A stretch of 64,000 nucleotides of DNA, from NCBI RefSeq assembly GCF_000763315.1, contig NZ_JPST01000022.1, positions 18,520-82,519 on the forward strand, read 5' to 3'. Position 1 is the first letter of the stretch. The number at the start of each line of letters is the position of its first letter. The translations under genes and the position numbers were made by a program. The DNA comes from Thermoactinomyces daqus (GTDB lineage Bacteria; Bacillota; Bacilli; Thermoactinomycetales; Thermoactinomycetaceae). Shown piece by piece: positions 62,054-64,000 of the stretch. The notes beneath the pieces were generated by a model. It did no database searches, was not told the DNA's origin, and saw nothing but the letters and a program-made list of their open reading frames with translations.

Positions 62054-63194
62054 TGTTAATGTTGCAATCGAAACGGCTGAGAAATTCGGTCGATTCTTTT
62101 GTAAGTTTCTGGCATTAAACGATGTTGGCTTGAATCCCAGAAGTCACCAAGAAGGAATTTACATACCTAAAAAAGCTGCCCCTCTTTTTTTCGATGAAGA
62201 GGGGCAGAAAGGTGAAAATAAAGACAGACTAATTAATATATTCCTTGAGGAAGGTTATCCGCCGATAGAAGCAAGAGCAATCTGGTATGGCCGGGAAACG
62301 AGAAGAGAATATAGAATTACAAGGTTTTGGGCTTACTCTCCTTTTGATAAAGCAGAGCAGTTGGGAAATCTCTTCGTTATGGTAAGGGCATCCGAAGATG
62401 ATTATTATGTATTCATTTTAAATCGGGAAGATGATATAGAAACATTTCTAAACACTTTTTCCATTTCGCTTACCCAAAATAATGCTGTTTTTGGTGTCGA
62501 TGAAGATAGAGAAACTCAATTGGAAAGAAGAATTAATTCATATGCCAGTGAGTTTACCGAATTTCCGCCTACAATTCAAGTTGCTTTAAAGTCAAGAGAA
62601 TTTTACCGTGGGAGCCTTAACGATCCGGATAAAACATTGGTCAAATGGATTGAAACAGAGTACAAAATATTTAATGCTTTAGAGAAAGCCATATACAGGG
62701 AAGAATTAACCACACCTTTTCATGATGTAGATAAGCTGATTACATTTGCAAATACTGTATTAAACCGTCGTAAAAGCCGGGCCGGGAAATCATTGGAACA
62801 TCATATTGATTATATCCTCAAGCAGTTTAATATACCATTTGATCATCCGGGAAAAACGGAAGGTAATAAAAAGCCTGATTTTATATTCCCATCTAATGAG
62901 GACTATGCAAATATCATGTTTGATGAAAAGAAGCTTACCTTTCTGGGGGCAAAAACCACCTGTAAAGACAGATGGAGACAAATTCTTAATGAAGCTAACA
63001 GAATCCCGGTTAAACATTTACTGACCCTCCAACAGGGTATCAGTAAAAATCAATTGGAAGAAATGAAGGCAGAAAAGGTTCAATTGGTTGTTCCCAGGGA
63101 ACTACATGGGAATTATCCCTTAGAAAATAGAAATGATTTGCTTGACTTTAAAACTTTTATTCAGCAGATGAAAGAAAAATACGGAGTCTGTTAA
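62046..63194 (+). CDS. Type II restriction endonuclease, EcoRII-like
   Basis: 382 residues. The C-terminal ~160 residues carry the EcoRII catalytic fold: [42 protein letters not shown] (PD-(D/E)xK-type core) and [11 protein letters not shown]. The N-terminal ~200 residues correspond to the effector-binding domain that makes EcoRII a type IIE enzyme needing two sites. ATG 62046 overlaps the methyltransferase stop by 8 bp. The cognate site is presumably CCWGG. Confidence 0.9.
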   Translation: MHDVNVAIETAEKFGRFFCKFLALNDVGLNPRSHQEGIYIPKKAAPLFFDEEGQKGENKDRLINIFLEEGYPPIEARAIWYGRETRREYRITRFWAYSPFDKAEQLGNLFVMVRASEDDYYVFILNREDDIETFLNTFSISLTQNNAVFGVDEDRETQLERRINSYASEFTEFPPTIQVALKSREFYRGSLNDPDKTLVKWIETEYKIFNALEKAIYREELTTPFHDVDKLITFANTVLNRRKSRAGKSLEHHIDYILKQFNIPFDHPGKTEGNKKPDFIFPSNEDYANIMFDEKKLTFLGAKTTCKDRWRQILNEANRIPVKHLLTLQQGISKNQLEEMKAEKVQLVVPRELHGNYPLENRNDLLDFKTFIQQMKEKYGVC

Positions 63195-63245
63195 ACGGTT
63201 TCCATTTCAAATGAAAAACATTATTGATAGTTTGGGGAGTTAAAT

Positions 63246-63680
63246 ATGGCCGATGTTCTTTCAAAAGAACAGAGAACAAAAAATATGAAAGCCATTCGCT
63301 CAGTCTCTAAACTTGAAGAAAAGATAGCAAAAGAGCTATGGAAAAGGGGAGCCAGATTTCGTAGAAACGTTAAGGACTTGTTTGGCAAGCCTGATATAGC
63401 AATTAAGAAATACAAAATCGTCGTTTTTATTGATTCATGTTTCTGGCATGGTTGCAAAAAACATGGAAATATTCCTCAGACGAACAAGGATTTCTGGATT
63501 AAGAAGCTGGAAAGGAACATAAAACGAGATATTGAAGTGTCCAACTATTATACGTGCCGTGGATGGAATGTCCTCAGAATATGGGAACATGAAGTGAAAG
63601 AAGATTTTGACGGGTGTATAAGCAGAATCATGGACTTTATAAAAAGTGCAAAAGAAAATTGTTCAAAAAATATTCAATAA
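63246..63680 (+). CDS. vsr: Very short patch repair endonuclease
   Basis: 144 residues with the Vsr signature FIDSCFWHGC, the start VLSKEQRTKNMKAIRS, a KHGNIPQTN loop and VLRIWEHE. It nicks 5' of T in T:G mismatches produced by deamination of 5-methylcytosine, here those made by the adjacent methyltransferase. It completes a methyltransferase-endonuclease-Vsr cassette. Confidence 0.93.
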   Translation: MADVLSKEQRTKNMKAIRSVSKLEEKIAKELWKRGARFRRNVKDLFGKPDIAIKKYKIVVFIDSCFWHGCKKHGNIPQTNKDFWIKKLERNIKRDIEVSNYYTCRGWNVLRIWEHEVKEDFDGCISRIMDFIKSAKENCSKNIQ

Positions 63681-63729
63681 ATATAGCCGGAATGAAGCAG
63701 AATTGGATCTGTTCTTGGGGGGAATCCGG

Positions 63730-63760
63730 CTTCTAATAAATCTTCTAACACAACTTCTAA
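63730..63760. repeat. Three 12-bp-period repeats, copy 2
   Basis: CTTCTAA begins at 63730, 63742 and 63754, the same period and unit as at 58243. AGGGTTTATT follows at 63776. Confidence 0.65.
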
Positions 63761-63887
63761 CGTAACTTATTCTCAAGGGTTTATTTCGCTTAACTGAAGT
63801 TGGCTTATTAGGCGGTGCGTTTAGGCTTATCGGTTGCATTCTGCGGTACGCATAACTCGAAAACTCTTGTGCGGGGTAACTCGTACT

Positions 63888-63904
63888 GTGGGTTCGAATT
63901 CCAC
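63888..63904 (+). other. tRNA T-arm-like remnant
   Basis: GTGGG-TTCGAAT-TCCAC forms a perfect tRNA T arm, but no D arm, anticodon arm or CCA end is found around it. The stretch 63681-64000 has no gene I can support. It mirrors the tRNA scar near copy 1 of the 12-bp repeats. Confidence 0.45.
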
Positions 63905-64000
63905 CTCAATGAAAAAAATTAACTATCAGGTTGTTGTGTCCGACCTTTTTCGATTAAAAAAAGCTACCCCATTAGGTAGCTGAGGTTGTTGACAAAGAAG

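Overview
The window reads as a chromosome segment of a Gram-positive, low-to-moderate GC member of the Bacillales (Firmicutes). The evidence is a Bacillus-type trans-AT polyketide tailoring set (PksH/PksI homologues), a TnrA-type nitrogen regulator with its own TnrA box, a CcpA-type cre site, Fur boxes, a YezD-like protein beside a sulfate transporter, an HPr-like protein, strong AGGAGG-type ribosome binding sites and many TTG/GTG starts. I cannot name the genus; Thermoactinomycetaceae or a neighbouring family is a guess from overall character.

Region 1 (1-14950) is the downstream end of a trans-AT polyketide cluster. It holds the end of a PksH-like dehydratase, a PksI-like decarboxylase, an unusual decarboxylase-thioesterase fusion, a sugar-isomerase-like protein, a glycosyltransferase broken by an internal inversion, a DUF6323/DUF6179-like pair, two MATE exporters, a malonyltransferase-like protein that looks like a proofreading acyl hydrolase, and a methyltransferase. 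A separate deoxysugar pair follows: rmlA is intact and rmlB is frameshifted. The sugar branch of the product therefore looks decayed.

Region 2 (14950-19610) is a sulfate uptake operon (yezD-like, sbp, cysT, cysW, cysA). A long leader and a terminator stand directly before sbp.

Region 3 (19640-29400) is mostly minus strand. It has two tandem small beta-rich proteins, a trypsin-like protease, a NADAR protein, an arylamine N-acetyltransferase, a YitT protein, and a TetR / rifampicin-phosphotransferase-like / MFS operon with a clear operator.

Region 4 (29400-41890) is nutrient uptake: a sugar ABC importer without its ATPase, a CcpA-controlled ascorbate-type PTS (regulator with fused EIIA, EIIB, EIIC), tnrA, an HPr-like protein, and a Fur-controlled siderophore importer.

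Region 5 (41890-51260) holds an ECF sigma / anti-sigma operon with two small paralogous tail proteins, a TerC protein, an MFS exporter, a TetR regulator divergent from asnB, plsC, a polysaccharide deacetylase lipoprotein and tRNA-Ala(GGC).

Region 6 (51260-64000) is accessory DNA, visibly AT-rich from about 52.1 to 56.4 kb. It has a sugar-nucleotide/glycosyltransferase set (ManC, phosphosugar mutase, GT-B enzyme, aldo/keto reductase, a truncated sugar-lactone oxidase). A 3' fragment of tRNA-Thr and a graveyard of IS3, IS21, methyltransferase and acetyltransferase pieces follow, and the region ends with a complete EcoRII-type restriction-modification system with Vsr. Three places combine a tRNA or tRNA-like 3' end with short tandem 11-12 bp repeats, which suggests repeated use of this locus by integrative elements.
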